From Marinimicrobium alkaliphilum (GTDB taxonomy: Bacteria; Pseudomonadota; Gammaproteobacteria; Pseudomonadales; Cellvibrionaceae), in NCBI RefSeq assembly GCF_003259155.1, contig NZ_QGMQ01000010.1:55135-119134 (forward strand): 64,000 bases of DNA, given 5' to 3'. Shown piece by piece: positions 8,205 to 18,146 of the stretch; the first letter of the stretch is position 1; every line of letters starts with the position of its first letter. The position numbers were made by a program, and so were the translations under genes. A model generated the notes under the pieces. It was not told where the DNA came from. It was given only the letters and a program-made list of their open reading frames with translations, and ran no database searches.

Positions 8205-9425
8205 CTAGCTGCGATAGTCTGCGTTGATGCTCACGTATTCGTGGGACAGGTCGGTGGTCCACAGGTGCTCACGGGCGGCACCGCGCCCCAAATGCACCCG
8301 GATCTCGATGCGCGCTTGGTCCATCACCGCCTGCCCTTGGGCTTCGGTGTAGCTCGCGGCACGCCCGCCGTCCTCAACAATCAATACGTCGTTGAGCTGT
8401 ACACGGACCTTCCTTGCTTCCAGGTCTTTGACCCCGGCATAGCCGATAGCGGCCACAATGCGCCCCCAATTGGGATCTGACGCAAAAAGTGCGGTCTTGA
8501 TCAGGGGTGAGTGGGCGATGGCGTAGGCCACGTCCAGGGACTCCTGAGGGGTAGCGCCGCCATCGACATCGACGGTGACGAACTTGGTGGCGCCCTCGCC
8601 GTCCGCGACGATACTCTGGGCCAACCAGGTGTGCGCTTCCAGAACCAACTCTCGGACCGCCTGGTAGAGTGCACCGTCGGCCGCCGTGATTTCCGGCGCT
8701 GTGCTGCGGCCGGTGGCCATGAGCAGGCAGGCGTCGTTGGTGGAGGTATCACCGTCAATGGTAATACGGTTGAAGGAGGCATTGGCCGCCTCGCGCACCA
8801 GGGCGTCGAGCACCGGTTGGGCAATCGCGGCGTCGGTGGCGATATAGGCAAGCATGGTGCCCATATTGGGATTGATCATGCCCGCGCCTTTGGCGATACC
8901 GGTGACGGTAATGCTGTGGCCGTCCATGTCGATCTGCCGGCTGAACCCCTTGGGGCGGGTGTCGGTGGTCATGATCGCGCGGCCGGCGTCGTACCAGCCG
9001 TTCTCGGTGAGGCCGGCCAGGGCGGCGGGCACGGCAGCAATGATTTTGTCCGCGGGCAGCGGTTCGCCAATGACACCGGTGGAGAACGGCAGCACCTGCT
9101 CCGGCGCAAGACCGCGCGCATCGGCCACGGCGCGGCAGGTGGCGATGGCATCGTCCCGGCCCCGATCGCCGGTGCAGGCGTTGGCGTTGCCGGAGTTGAT
9201 GAGTAAGTAACGGGGGGAAGCGCTGGCCAAGTGCTCCCGGCACAGGGTGACGGGAGCGGCGCAGAAGGCGTTGCGGGTAAAGACGCCAGCACTGCGGGCG
9301 CCTTCAGCCAATTCGATCAGGACCAGGTCCTTGCGGTTGGCGTATTTGATACCCGCCCCGACCGCGGCGAGTTTGATCCCGGCAACCGGGTGCATTGTAG
9401 GGAAAGGAAAGTCGCCGACGGCCAT
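8205..9425 (-). CDS. argJ: Bifunctional glutamate N-acetyltransferase / ornithine acetyltransferase ArgJ
   Basis: This 406-residue enzyme recycles the acetyl group in arginine synthesis by moving it from N-acetylornithine to glutamate. The precursor self-cleaves before a conserved threonine; here that is G189-T190 in NMGTMLAYIATDA, so the alpha chain is about 189 residues and T190 is the nucleophile. TTDTRPK (153-159) and GDTSTND are further family motifs. GGAG lies about 12 bases before the ATG. The product length is normal. The gene lies downstream of secA, as in Pseudomonas, separated by a repeat cluster. Confidence 0.97.
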   Translation of the reverse strand: MAVGDFPFPTMHPVAGIKLAAVGAGIKYANRKDLVLIELAEGARSAGVFTRNAFCAAPVTLCREHLASASPRYLLINSGNANACTGDRGRDDAIATCRAVADARGLAPEQVLPFSTGVIGEPLPADKIIAAVPAALAGLTENGWYDAGRAIMTTDTRPKGFSRQIDMDGHSITVTGIAKGAGMINPNMGTMLAYIATDAAIAQPVLDALVREAANASFNRITIDGDTSTNDACLLMATGRSTAPEITAADGALYQAVRELVLEAHTWLAQSIVADGEGATKFVTVDVDGGATPQESLDVAYAIAHSPLIKTALFASDPNWGRIVAAIGYAGVKDLEARKVRVQLNDVLIVEDGGRAASYTEAQGQAVMDQARIEIRVHLGRGAAREHLWTTDLSHEYVSINADYRS

Positions 9426-9454
9426 GGGTTGGGAGATCTCCGTAAGTAAGCTTG

Positions 9455-9627
9455 GGTGCCTTATGTGTCGGATTACGGCTGCGCCTAATCCGACCTACTC
9501 AAACAGTGGCACGACGTACCCAGTAGGTCGGATTAGCCCGTAGGGTGTAATCCGACAATCGGGCAAAAAACCGGCCAGGATCCAGTAGGTCGGATTAGCC
9601 CGCAGGGCGTAATCCGACATTTGAGGC
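9455..9627. repeat. REPIN-like TCGGATTA palindrome cluster C (three units)
   Basis: One forward unit and two reverse units of the same palindrome occur here, with the conserved linker TCAAACAGTGGCAC. They fill the 213-bp gap between the secA stop and the argJ start, both read on the minus strand. No separate secA terminator is visible, so the hairpins may act as a 3' boundary (inference). Confidence 0.9.
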
Positions 9628-9638
9628 TCGGTACTGGT

Positions 9639-12413
9639 TTAACTCAACTGCCCGTGGCATTGTTTGAATTTTTTACCTGAACCACACGGGCACGGGTCGT
9701 TGCGGCCCACTTTGCGGCCTTCGCGTACGAACGGCTCCGGCGCCGGGCGGGCACCGGCGGGGGCTTCGCCCTGGCCGCCGGGTTGCTCGCCGCTGAGCGC
9801 CGACACCTGGTCGTGACGCATCTGCATTTTCTGACGCTCGCGCGCTTCGCGCCGGCGCTGCTCCATCTCTTCCATCTGCTCGCGTGACACCGGTTCAACG
9901 CGGGCCAACAAGGTCACGGTCTCGCGTTTGATTTTGTCGAGCATGTTCTGGAACAGATAGAAGGCTTCGCGCTTGTATTCCTGTTTGGGGTTGCGCTGGG
10001 CGTAAGAACGCAGGTTAATCCCCTGGCGCAAATGGTCCATGCTCGCCAACTGCTCTTTCCAACTGGTATCGAGTACTTGCAGCATCACCTGACGCTCGAT
10101 TTGCAGCATCACGTCACCAATGCGCTCGCACTTGGCATCGTAGGCGGTTTGCACTTCGTTCAAAACCCGCTCGCGCAGTTTCTCTTCGTGCAGGCGATCG
10201 TCTTCTTCCAGCCACTGACTGACCGGCAGCTTCAATCCGAAGTCGGTTTCCATCTGCTTTTCCAGGCCCGGCACGTCCCACTGCTCTTCCAGACTCTGGG
10301 GCGGAATAAACTCATCAATCACCGCGTTGACGACATCGCCGCGAATGTTGGTGACCGTATCGCGAATATCATCGGCTTCCAGCAACTGGCTGCGCTGGTT
10401 ATAGATGATCTGACGTTGATCATTGGCGACGTCATCATATTCCAGCAGCTGTTTCCGGATATCGAAGTTGCGCCCTTCGACCTTGCGCTGGGCTTTTTCG
10501 ATGGCGTTGTTCACCATGCGATGTTCGATCGCCTCGCCCTTCTCCATCCCCAGCGCCTGCATAAAACCTCGGATGCGCTCACTGGTAAAGATGCGCATCA
10601 GACTGTCTTCCATCGACAGGTAAAAACGGGTCAAACCCGGATCGCCTTGACGACCGGCACGACCGCGCAGCTGGTTGTCGATCCGGCGGGACTCGTGCCG
10701 CTCGGTACCAATAATGTGCAGGCCGCCCGCTGCCAGCACGGCATCGTGACGCGCTTGCCATTCGGCCTTGGCTTTTTCAACTTCCTCGGGCGTGGGGTTA
10801 TTCATCTGGGCGACTTCCGCCTCCCAGTTCCCGCCGAGCACGATATCCGTACCCCGACCTGCCATGTTGGTGGCAATGGTCACGGCACCTGGACGACCTG
10901 CCTGGGCAATAATTTCGGCTTCTTTTTCGTGGAACTTGGCGTTCAGCACCTGGTGTTTGATGCCGGATTTTTTCAAACGTGTAGACATCTCCTCCGACGT
11001 TTCAATGGAGGCGGTACCCACCAGCACTGGGGCGTTCTTCTCGGTGTAGGTCTTAATGTCCTCAACAATCGCATCGTATTTTTCGGGGATCGTGAGGTAC
11101 ACCAGGTCGTTGAGGTCAACCCGCTGAGGAACACGGTTGGGCGGAATCACCACCACGTCGAGTTGGTAAATTTCCCGGAACTCAAAGGCTTCTGTATCGG
11201 CCGTACCGGTCATGCCTGACAGCGTCGGGTACAAACGGAAGTAATTCTGGAAGGTGGTGGAAGCCAACGTCTGGCTCTCACTCTGAATCTCCACCCCTTC
11301 TTTGGCTTCGATCGCCTGGTGCAAGCCTTCCGACAGGCGTCGCCCCGCCATGGTCCGGCCAGTGTGCTCATCAATCAGCACCACTTGCCCATCCTGGACG
11401 ATGTATTCAACATCACGACGGAACAGCGTGTGCGCACGCAGCGCTGAGTTCACGTGGTGCACCAGCATCAAATTGGTGGCGGTGTAGAGACTTTCGTCCG
11501 ACTTCAGCAATCCGGCGTCGATCAACAGCTGCTCAATGCGCTGATGGCCCTGCTCGGTCAACTCAACCTGGCGAGACTTTTCGTCGACTTTATAGTCGCC
11601 GGGCCCATCTTCAACGTCTTTGGCCAGCACTTTGGAAGATGCACCCTGATCTTCAGTGCTCTCCTCCACCCGCTCAAGCCGCGGAATGATCTTGGCCATA
11701 CGCTGATACAGCTCCGAGCTGCTTTCGGTCGCGCCCGAGATCACCAGCGGTGTGCGTGCCTCATCAATCAGGATGGAGTCGACCTCATCCACCACGGCGA
11801 AGTTGAGGGACTTCTGGACCTTGTCGGACTTGCTCAAGGCCATGTTGTCACGCAGGTAGTCAAACCCGAATTCGTTGTTCGTACCGTACGTTATATCGGA
11901 TTCATAAGCCTCGCGTTTGCTCTGGGTATCCTGCATAGAGCGAATCACGCCCACGGTCATACCCAAAGCTTCGAACAGGGGTCGCATCCAGTCGGCATCG
12001 CGACTGGCGAGATAATCGTTCACCGTCACCACATGGACGCCGCTCCCGGTCAGTGCATGCAGGTAGCTTGGCAGGGTTGCCACCAGGGTTTTACCCTCAC
12101 CGGTGCGCATTTCGGCAATTTTGCCCTGGTGCAGCACCATGCCGCCGATCATCTGAACATCAAAGTGACGCAGCCCCAGCGTCCGACGGCTGGCTTCGCG
12201 CACAGCAGCGAAGGCCTCGGGCAATATCTGGTCCAGGGATTCGCCTTTTTCCAGGCGCTCACGATATTCGGTGGTTTTGGCTTTCAGCTGCTCGTCGGAG
12301 AGCTTTTCCATGTCCGCTTCCAGAGCATTGATCTGGGTGACGGTTTTATTCATGCGTTTGAGTTCACGCTCGTTTTTAGAGCCGAACAGACGTTTGGCGA
12401 TCTTCGAAATCAT
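9639..12413 (-). CDS. secA: Preprotein translocase ATPase SecA
   Basis: A 924-residue motor that pushes unfolded precursors through SecYEG. Walker A is MRTGEGKT (residues 102-109), and the helicase-like [15 protein letters not shown] lies near 205-219. The C-terminus carries the zinc-binding [14 protein letters not shown] tail that binds SecB and phospholipid, after a low-complexity linker. The length is full. It follows the M23 peptidase gene by 117 bp. No SecM-like arrest peptide is visible upstream, which matches the Pseudomonas arrangement rather than that of E. coli. Confidence 0.98.
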   Translation of the reverse strand: MISKIAKRLFGSKNERELKRMNKTVTQINALEADMEKLSDEQLKAKTTEYRERLEKGESLDQILPEAFAAVREASRRTLGLRHFDVQMIGGMVLHQGKIAEMRTGEGKTLVATLPSYLHALTGSGVHVVTVNDYLASRDADWMRPLFEALGMTVGVIRSMQDTQSKREAYESDITYGTNNEFGFDYLRDNMALSKSDKVQKSLNFAVVDEVDSILIDEARTPLVISGATESSSELYQRMAKIIPRLERVEESTEDQGASSKVLAKDVEDGPGDYKVDEKSRQVELTEQGHQRIEQLLIDAGLLKSDESLYTATNLMLVHHVNSALRAHTLFRRDVEYIVQDGQVVLIDEHTGRTMAGRRLSEGLHQAIEAKEGVEIQSESQTLASTTFQNYFRLYPTLSGMTGTADTEAFEFREIYQLDVVVIPPNRVPQRVDLNDLVYLTIPEKYDAIVEDIKTYTEKNAPVLVGTASIETSEEMSTRLKKSGIKHQVLNAKFHEKEAEIIAQAGRPGAVTIATNMAGRGTDIVLGGNWEAEVAQMNNPTPEEVEKAKAEWQARHDAVLAAGGLHIIGTERHESRRIDNQLRGRAGRQGDPGLTRFYLSMEDSLMRIFTSERIRGFMQALGMEKGEAIEHRMVNNAIEKAQRKVEGRNFDIRKQLLEYDDVANDQRQIIYNQRSQLLEADDIRDTVTNIRGDVVNAVIDEFIPPQSLEEQWDVPGLEKQMETDFGLKLPVSQWLEEDDRLHEEKLRERVLNEVQTAYDAKCERIGDVMLQIERQVMLQVLDTSWKEQLASMDHLRQGINLRSYAQRNPKQEYKREAFYLFQNMLDKIKRETVTLLARVEPVSREQMEEMEQRRREARERQKMQMRHDQVSALSGEQPGGQGEAPAGARPAPEPFVREGRKVGRNDPCPCGSGKKFKQCHGQLS

Positions 12414-12530
12414 GTGTTATTCCGTACTTTAAAATACTAAAGGCGGACCCGATACAGGTCCATGCACTTGTCAGCAAGGCTGCAAGTAAACCGAAAGGCG
12501 CCTGCTAAAGCAAGCGTAGGGGAGGAAGAA

Positions 12531-13466
12531 TTATCGACTGGCGCGATGAATATAGGTCGAGGGATCGACCGCGCGGCCATTTTTGTAGACCTCGAAGTGC
12601 ACATGAGGCCCAGTGGAGCGGCCGGTGGAGCCCACCAGCGCAATGACCTGGCCCTTTTTGACCACGTCACCCACTTTTACCAGGTTTTCTTTGTTGTGCG
12701 CATAACGCGTGGTGAAACCCGCGCCATGATTGATCTCAACCAGATTGCCATAACCGGCATTTTTGTCAGCGCGGGTCACAACACCTGCGGCCACGGAGTA
12801 GATCTCGGTGCCTTCTTTAGCGGCGAAGTCGACACCACCGTGCCAGGCTACCCGGCCCGTGAAAGGGTCTGTGCGCCGACCAAAGCGGGAGGACATCCAA
12901 CCTTTTTTAACCGGCCGACCGGCGATAAACACTTCGTCCTGAAGCTTGCGCTTGGCCATCAGCGTGTCAAGCAGCTCCAACTGTTGCTCGCGATCAGCAA
13001 TCTGGCGAGTCAGCTGGTCAATCACAGAGACAAAGTCGGGCGGCATGTAAGCATCGCCCAACACGGTGCCCTCGGGGCCACCCAAGGCGGGGGCTTGAGT
13101 GAAGTCAAACTCGCCTTCGTCGAGCTGTGCGATACCGGTGAGGCGTTCGCCCAGAGCATCAAGCCGCACCAGGCGGGCCTGCAGCTCGGCCATGCGCAGC
13201 GTCAGCGCGGAAATCTGGGTCTGGGCATCCTGGCGGGTGCGCTCTATCTCTTGCTTCTGGCGCTGCAGCGACGCTTCCCAGACCCGGCGGGTCTCGGCGG
13301 TGAAGACCTGGTTGCTGTTAGCGGCGACCTGCCATTGAAAGCCCAGTACGCCCACGGCGGACAGGGGAATCCCCAACAAACACACGGACAGCAGCGCTTT
13401 GGTCCACCCCCCAAGGGTGAAACTGCGCGTGCGAGTCTGGTCTTTGCTGACGATGATAATTTTCAT
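12531..13466 (-). CDS. M23 family (LytM-type) metallopeptidase, membrane-anchored
   Basis: The 311-residue product (from ATG 13466; an in-frame ATG at 13517 would add 17 residues) has one membrane segment near residues 23-42, a coiled-coil stretch (about 55-115), and a C-terminal peptidase M23 domain. The zinc ligands are visible as H-GGV-D in WHGGVDFAAKEGTE and H-V-H in GPHVHFEVYKNG. The protein sits on the outer face of the inner membrane and probably cuts or regulates cutting of peptidoglycan crosslinks. Its place between lpxC and secA is conserved in Pseudomonas. The DUF721/DciA gene usually found just upstream is not seen here. Confidence 0.92.
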   Translation of the reverse strand: MKIIIVSKDQTRTRSFTLGGWTKALLSVCLLGIPLSAVGVLGFQWQVAANSNQVFTAETRRVWEASLQRQKQEIERTRQDAQTQISALTLRMAELQARLVRLDALGERLTGIAQLDEGEFDFTQAPALGGPEGTVLGDAYMPPDFVSVIDQLTRQIADREQQLELLDTLMAKRKLQDEVFIAGRPVKKGWMSSRFGRRTDPFTGRVAWHGGVDFAAKEGTEIYSVAAGVVTRADKNAGYGNLVEINHGAGFTTRYAHNKENLVKVGDVVKKGQVIALVGSTGRSTGPHVHFEVYKNGRAVDPSTYIHRASR

Positions 13467-13729
13467 AAACGCAATGGTACCGAGTTTTTCCCCTAGCGCC
13501 AGTGAACCGAGTGGCATTTTGGCGGATTTTTTTAGATCAGTTGGTTATCGTTAGCTCAACTTTATAACTTATCAAGACGAATTTGGCAATAAACCCGCCA
13601 ACCTGATTATTTTGCGACCAGAGTCACACGCTTTCTGTGAAGCCCATCCCAGTTATTTCTCTCTCGATAACCCGAGTCTGACCAACGTCACAGTATTGAT
13701 GAGAGCGTTAACTATCTGCCTCAAAACGC
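13467..13729. other. Intergenic stretch between M23 peptidase and lpxC, no gene seen
   Basis: About 260 bp with moderate AT content and only short open frames. In Pseudomonas a DUF721 (DciA-like) gene occupies this place, but no frame of adequate length occurs here on the minus strand. The promoter for the M23-secA unit presumably lies here; I could not fix a convincing -35/-10 pair. Confidence 0.5.
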
Positions 13730-13761
13730 AAAAACCGCGCCAATCTCTTGACGCGGTTTTT
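13730..13761 (-). terminator. Bidirectional-type terminator after lpxC
   Basis: A perfect 10-bp stem, AAAAACCGCG with CGCGGTTTTT (13730-13739 and 13752-13761), has a 12-nt loop and a T tract on both strands. It lies 26 bp past the lpxC stop and marks the end of the dcw transcription unit, separating it from M23-secA. Confidence 0.88.
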
Positions 13762-13786
13762 ACTGCAAACCCCGATCAGGCCGACA

Positions 13787-14698
13787 CTATACGGCAAGCA
13801 GTGGCTTCATGTAAGAGATGGGCGCAGCCTTCTCATCATCGAAGGTTACCACTTCCCAGGCATCTTCCTGTGCAATCAACTGACGCAGCACCTTATTATT
13901 GAGGGCGTGGCCAGATTTGTGCGCCCGGAATTCACCGATCAGACTGTTACCCAACAGGTAGAGATCACCAATGGCGTCCAGCACCTTGTGCTTGACGAAT
14001 TCGTCCTCGTAACGCAGACCGTCTTCGTTAAGGATGCGGTAGTCGTCAACCACAATCGCGTTGTCGACGCTACCACCCTTGGCCAAGCCTTTGGAGCGCA
14101 AGTATTCAATTTCGTGCATAAAGCCGAAGGTGCGAGCGCGGCTGACTTCCTTAACAAAAGAAGTGCTGGAGAAGTCCACCGAGGTGCTCAAAGCCCGACC
14201 CTGAAAGACAGGGTGGTCAAACTCGATCGAAAACGTGACTTTAAAGCCATCAAAGGGGAGGAAACTGGCTGTTTTGTCACCGTCTTCTACCGTGACCGGC
14301 TTCTTGATCCGGATAAATTTCTTGGCCGCCGCCTGCTCCTGAATACCGGCAGATTGGATCAGGAACACAAAGGGACCCGCGCTGCCATCCATAATGGGCA
14401 CTTCCGGCGCGCTCACCTCAACGATCGCGTTGTCGATACCCAAGCCAGCCATGGCCGAAAGCAGGTGCTCCACAGTGGAGACCTTGACGTCACCTTTTAC
14501 CAGCGTCGTGGATAAGGTGGTTTCGCCGACATTCTCCGCTTTGGCCTCGATCTCCACAACGGGGTCGAGGTCAACGCGGCGAAAGACGATGCCAGAGTCA
14601 ACCGGCGCCGGCAGAAGCGTCAAATAGACCTTCTGCCCGGTGTGCAGGCCAACCCCTGTGGCACGGATGGCATTTTTGAGCGTGCGCTGTCTGATCAT
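13787..14698 (-). CDS. lpxC: UDP-3-O-acyl-N-acetylglucosamine deacetylase LpxC
   Basis: The 303-residue zinc enzyme commits UDP-acyl-GlcNAc to lipid A synthesis. Zinc and catalytic positions are visible in [19 protein letters not shown] (His of the VEH motif near residue 78) and [14 protein letters not shown] (His and Asp ligands near 237-241). GLHTG near residue 17 is the N-terminal family motif. The length matches E. coli LpxC (305). It is the last gene of the dcw run, as in Pseudomonas and E. coli, so envelope and wall synthesis share the locus. Proteolytic control by FtsH is usual for the family but cannot be judged here. Confidence 0.97.
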   Translation of the reverse strand: MIRQRTLKNAIRATGVGLHTGQKVYLTLLPAPVDSGIVFRRVDLDPVVEIEAKAENVGETTLSTTLVKGDVKVSTVEHLLSAMAGLGIDNAIVEVSAPEVPIMDGSAGPFVFLIQSAGIQEQAAAKKFIRIKKPVTVEDGDKTASFLPFDGFKVTFSIEFDHPVFQGRALSTSVDFSSTSFVKEVSRARTFGFMHEIEYLRSKGLAKGGSVDNAIVVDDYRILNEDGLRYEDEFVKHKVLDAIGDLYLLGNSLIGEFRAHKSGHALNNKVLRQLIAQEDAWEVVTFDDEKAAPISYMKPLLAV

Positions 14699-14784
14699 CG
14701 CTGTGTGTAATCCTACCTGTGACTAAAAATTGGCCTATCTTACCAGAGCGTAACTCTCCCCTCCACACCCTTTTGGTGCGAAAT

Positions 14785-14804
14785 GTGTAAAGGATACTTT
14801 ACAC
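14785..14804. repeat. Perfect inverted repeat between ftsZ and lpxC
   Basis: GTGTAAAG-GATA-CTTTACAC is an 8-bp perfect stem with a four-base loop in the 130-bp gap between ftsZ and lpxC. It has no T tract, so it looks more like an operator or an RNA-processing or pausing hairpin before lpxC than a terminator. Its function is unknown. Confidence 0.5.
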
Positions 14805-14828
14805 CTCTGGCCCGACGGGCCGACCTTA

Positions 14829-15998
14829 TCAGTCGGCCTGGCGGCGCAAGAAAGCCGGAATATCCAGATATTCCACGTCCTTTTCGGCCATCGGGGCCGA
14901 GGCGGCACTGGCGGAACCCTGGGATCTACGCATAACCGGCGGGCGATCGTAGGCACTGTAGTCGATCTGGCCATCACCCGTGCGGCGGGTGTTGTCTACC
15001 ACCACTTTGGTTGAACCGGGCTTGTCGGCTTTTGCTTCTGCCCCCTTGCCCAAACCAGTGGCAACCACGGTCACACGCAGTTCGTCTGACAACTCCGGAT
15101 CGATAACAGTTCCCACGACCACGGTCGCATCCGCCGACGCGAATTCACCCACGGTGTCACCCACTTCGGAGTACTCACCCAGGGACAGATCGATACCGGC
15201 GGTGATGTTCACCAGGATACCGCGCGCACCTTGCAGGTCGACACCTTCAAGCAGCGGGCTGCGAATCGCCGCTTCGGCCGCTTCGCGTGCACGGTTTTCA
15301 CCTTTGGCGGTACCGGTGCCCATCATCGCCATGCCCATTTCGGACATCACGGTGCGCACATCGGCAAAGTCGACGTTGATCATACCCGGGCGGATGATCA
15401 GATCAGCAATACCCTGGACCGCACCCAGCAGCACATTGTTGGCCGCCTTGAAGGCGTCCAGCAAGCTGGTGGCTGAACCCAATACCGCAAGCAACTTCTC
15501 GTTGGGGATGGTGATCAACGAATCGACCCGCTCTTCCAACTCTTTAATGCCCGCGTCGGCAATTGCCATACGTTTGCGACCTTCGAACGGGAAGGGTTTG
15601 GTCACCACGGCAACGGTCAGAATGCCCATGTCGCGCGCAATTTCTGCGACGACCGGTGCGCCCCCGGTACCTGTGCCACCACCCATACCGGCAGCGATAA
15701 ACACCATGTCGGCGCCTTCCAGCGCTTCGGCGATGCGCTCGCGATCTTCCATCGCGGCCTGACGGCCGACTTCCGGATTGGCACCCGCACCCAGGCCCTT
15801 GGTCATACTGTGACCGAGCTGAAGCACCGAACGCGCTTCCAGATCTTTAAGCGCCTGGGCATCGGTGTTGGCACAGATGAAGTCAACACCTTCGACGTTG
15901 CTGTGGATCATGTGGCGTACGGCATTACCGCCGCCGCCGCCGACACCAACCACCTTGATTACTGCGTTTTGCGGCATATTGTCTACTAATTCAAACAT
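14829..15998 (-). CDS. ftsZ: Cell division GTPase FtsZ
   Basis: FtsZ polymerises into the Z ring that organises septum formation. The tubulin signature GGGTGTG is at residues 106-112, and the C-terminal peptide DIPAFLRRQAD binds FtsA and ZipA. The start is set at the second ATG (15998, MFELVDN...): the upstream ATG at 16004 sits only two bases after the aaagggg ribosome binding site, whereas 15998 is eight bases away and matches the Pseudomonas FtsZ N-terminus. The product is 389 residues with a variable linker near 318-375. ftsA is 61 bp upstream in the same direction. Confidence 0.98.
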   Translation of the reverse strand: MFELVDNMPQNAVIKVVGVGGGGGNAVRHMIHSNVEGVDFICANTDAQALKDLEARSVLQLGHSMTKGLGAGANPEVGRQAAMEDRERIAEALEGADMVFIAAGMGGGTGTGGAPVVAEIARDMGILTVAVVTKPFPFEGRKRMAIADAGIKELEERVDSLITIPNEKLLAVLGSATSLLDAFKAANNVLLGAVQGIADLIIRPGMINVDFADVRTVMSEMGMAMMGTGTAKGENRAREAAEAAIRSPLLEGVDLQGARGILVNITAGIDLSLGEYSEVGDTVGEFASADATVVVGTVIDPELSDELRVTVVATGLGKGAEAKADKPGSTKVVVDNTRRTGDGQIDYSAYDRPPVMRRSQGSASAASAPMAEKDVEYLDIPAFLRRQAD

Positions 15999-16058
15999 AG
16001 CCATTTCCCCTTTATTTCCTTGAATGTCATTGCGTTAAACAGCGTTGTTAAAGAAAAA

Positions 16059-17294
16059 CTAAAAATTACTCTGAAAATATTTCTTAAGCTTTGCCAATAG
16101 TGAGCCCTCCGTTCGTCGTGCTGTGGTGGATGTCACCTGCCCGCCCTGTTGCTTGGCGGCATAGTAGAGCAAACCTACCCCGGTTGCATAAATCGGGTTG
16201 TTTACAATGTCGGTCAGCCCACGCACATTCTGGGGTGCCCCCAAGCGCACGGGCATATGGAAAATTTCTTCGGCCAACTCGATCACACCTTCCATCTTTG
16301 AGGTGCCACCGGTGAGCACAATGCCAGCCGCGACAAGATCTTCGTAACCACTGCGACGCAGTTCCGCCTGTACCAGTGTGAACAGCTCGTCGTAACGCGG
16401 CTCAACCACTTCAGCCAACGCCTGGCGTGACAGATTGCGCGGTTGACGATCGCCGACGCTCGGAACCTTGATGGTTTCATCCGGACCGGTCAGCTTGGCC
16501 AGGGCGCAAGCGTATTTGATCTTGATGTCTTCAGCGTGCGGTGTCGGAGTACGCAGCGCCATGGCAATATCGTTAGTCACCTGATCCCCGGCAATGGGAA
16601 TCACGCCGGTGTGCCGAATCGCGCCGTCGGTGAAGATCGCAATGTCGGTCGTACCACCACCGATATCCACCAGACACACACCCAGATCGCGCTCGTCATC
16701 GGTCAACACCGAATAGCTTGACGCGAGCTGTTCGAGAATGATGTCTTCAACTTCCAGGCCACAGCGGCGAATACACTTCTCAATATTCTGTGCAGCATTA
16801 ACCGCACAGGTCACCAGATGCACTTTCGCTTCCAGGCGCACACCGGACATGCCCAGCGGCTCCTTGACCCCTTCCTGATCGTCGATCAAAAATTCCTGGG
16901 GCAGGATGTGCAGTATTTTCTGGTCTGCCGGAATCGCGACAGCCTGAGCGGCATCGATCACCCGCTCCAGGTCCTGTGTAAACACTTCGCGATCCTTGAT
17001 GGCGACAATACCGTGCGAGTTCAGGCTGCGAATGTGACTGCCAGCTATCCCTGCATAAACCGAGTGAATCTGACAGCCGGCCATCAGCTCGGCTTCTTCC
17101 ACAGCGCGCTGGATAGACTGAACGGTCGATTCGATATTGACCACCACACCCTTCTTAAGACCGTTGGAGCGGTGTGAGCCAATGCCCACAATCTCCAATC
17201 CGCCGTCGGGCGTGATCGAGCCGACAATGGCGACCACCTTGGAGGTGCCAATATCCAGACCAACAATCATGTTGTCTTCGTTAGCGCTTGCCAT
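16059..17294 (-). CDS. ftsA: Cell division actin-like protein FtsA
   Basis: The 411-residue actin-fold protein tethers FtsZ to the membrane and recruits later divisome proteins. Phosphate-binding loops VGLDIGTSKVVAIVG (residues about 11-25) and VDIGGGTTDIAIF (about 208) mark the ATPase core. The inserted 1C subdomain lies about 85-165. The end LLAKLKKYFQSNF is an amphipathic membrane-targeting helix. GAGG lies nine bases before the ATG. ftsQ is upstream and ftsZ downstream, the universal order. Confidence 0.97.
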   Translation of the reverse strand: MASANEDNMIVGLDIGTSKVVAIVGSITPDGGLEIVGIGSHRSNGLKKGVVVNIESTVQSIQRAVEEAELMAGCQIHSVYAGIAGSHIRSLNSHGIVAIKDREVFTQDLERVIDAAQAVAIPADQKILHILPQEFLIDDQEGVKEPLGMSGVRLEAKVHLVTCAVNAAQNIEKCIRRCGLEVEDIILEQLASSYSVLTDDERDLGVCLVDIGGGTTDIAIFTDGAIRHTGVIPIAGDQVTNDIAMALRTPTPHAEDIKIKYACALAKLTGPDETIKVPSVGDRQPRNLSRQALAEVVEPRYDELFTLVQAELRRSGYEDLVAAGIVLTGGTSKMEGVIELAEEIFHMPVRLGAPQNVRGLTDIVNNPIYATGVGLLYYAAKQQGGQVTSTTARRTEGSLLAKLKKYFQSNF

Positions 17295-17351
17295 TGTGAT
17301 AACCTCGTTGTTTTAACGTATCCATTGCGTTCGTTTTAACCACCTGTCAAA

Positions 17352-18137
17352 TCACTCGTCATTGTCACTGTGCCAGCGCACCGCAACGCCGTTGCTGTAC
17401 CTGACGTCTATCCCGACCACCTGATCCCAACGCTCGTCCAGATAGCGATCGTAAATCGTCAAAAACCGCTGTACCTTTTCCATCAGTTGGTCCCGTCCAA
17501 TGGCAACCTCGATGCCGTCACTCAACTGCATACGCCACGCCCGCTTGTCGTCCTGGGCCAGTCGCGCAATCACCAGTCCGCGACTGCGCATCAACCGGGA
17601 CAGATCCTGATAGCGCTGCATCATATGCAGGGCATGGCGATCGTCGCCTTCAAGCCAGGTCAGGTTGTCCAGCACCCGGTTGTCTTCCAGCTCAATGATC
17701 TCACCGCGCTGGTTTAAAAAACCCCGGTCACCCCAACGGGCAATCGGCTGTTGCTCGTAGATGCGCACTTCCAGTGTGTCCGGCCAGCGCCGCACCAGCG
17801 CAGCGCGTTCAACCCACGGCTCCCGCTCAAGCACCCGCTTCATCCGGCCCAGGTTGAGCTTAAGAAAATCCTCCGTCAGCTCATTGGCAATCACCTCGCT
17901 GACCCGCTCCCGGGTCATGTAGCGAAACTCTCCCTCGACCGCCACCCGCGCCACTGGGCGCTGCAACCACTGCTCTATCGCCGGACCGCCGAAGTGGTAG
18001 CCCCCGGCCACCACCACCGTCACCAGCAGGGCACCGATCCCCATGCGAAAGGCCTTGATCGCACCCGGCGTCCACTGCCGCCTGGGTTTGGGGCGACTCG
18101 CGCCCCGATACCCGGGTTGTGTCCTGTGCGGCTTCAC
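17352..18137 (-). CDS. ftsQ: Cell division protein FtsQ
   Basis: A 261-residue bitopic inner-membrane protein: a basic cytoplasmic tail (to about 30), one membrane helix (IGALLVTVVVAGGYHFG, about 33-50), a POTRA domain (VARVAVEGEFRYMTRERVSEVI..., about 62-135) and the beta domain that binds FtsB/FtsL. The GTG start has agggggcgagc just upstream. The gene follows ddlB by nine bases. The role is scaffolding of the FtsQLB complex. Confidence 0.95.
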   Translation of the reverse strand: MKPHRTQPGYRGASRPKPRRQWTPGAIKAFRMGIGALLVTVVVAGGYHFGGPAIEQWLQRPVARVAVEGEFRYMTRERVSEVIANELTEDFLKLNLGRMKRVLEREPWVERAALVRRWPDTLEVRIYEQQPIARWGDRGFLNQRGEIIELEDNRVLDNLTWLEGDDRHALHMMQRYQDLSRLMRSRGLVIARLAQDDKRAWRMQLSDGIEVAIGRDQLMEKVQRFLTIYDRYLDERWDQVVGIDVRYSNGVAVRWHSDNDE

Positions 18138-18146
18138 GCTCGCCCC

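Noticed and set aside
12414..12530. SecM-like arrest peptide upstream of secA
   Set aside because: The 117-bp gap has no minus-strand frame with a signal sequence or arrest-type motif.
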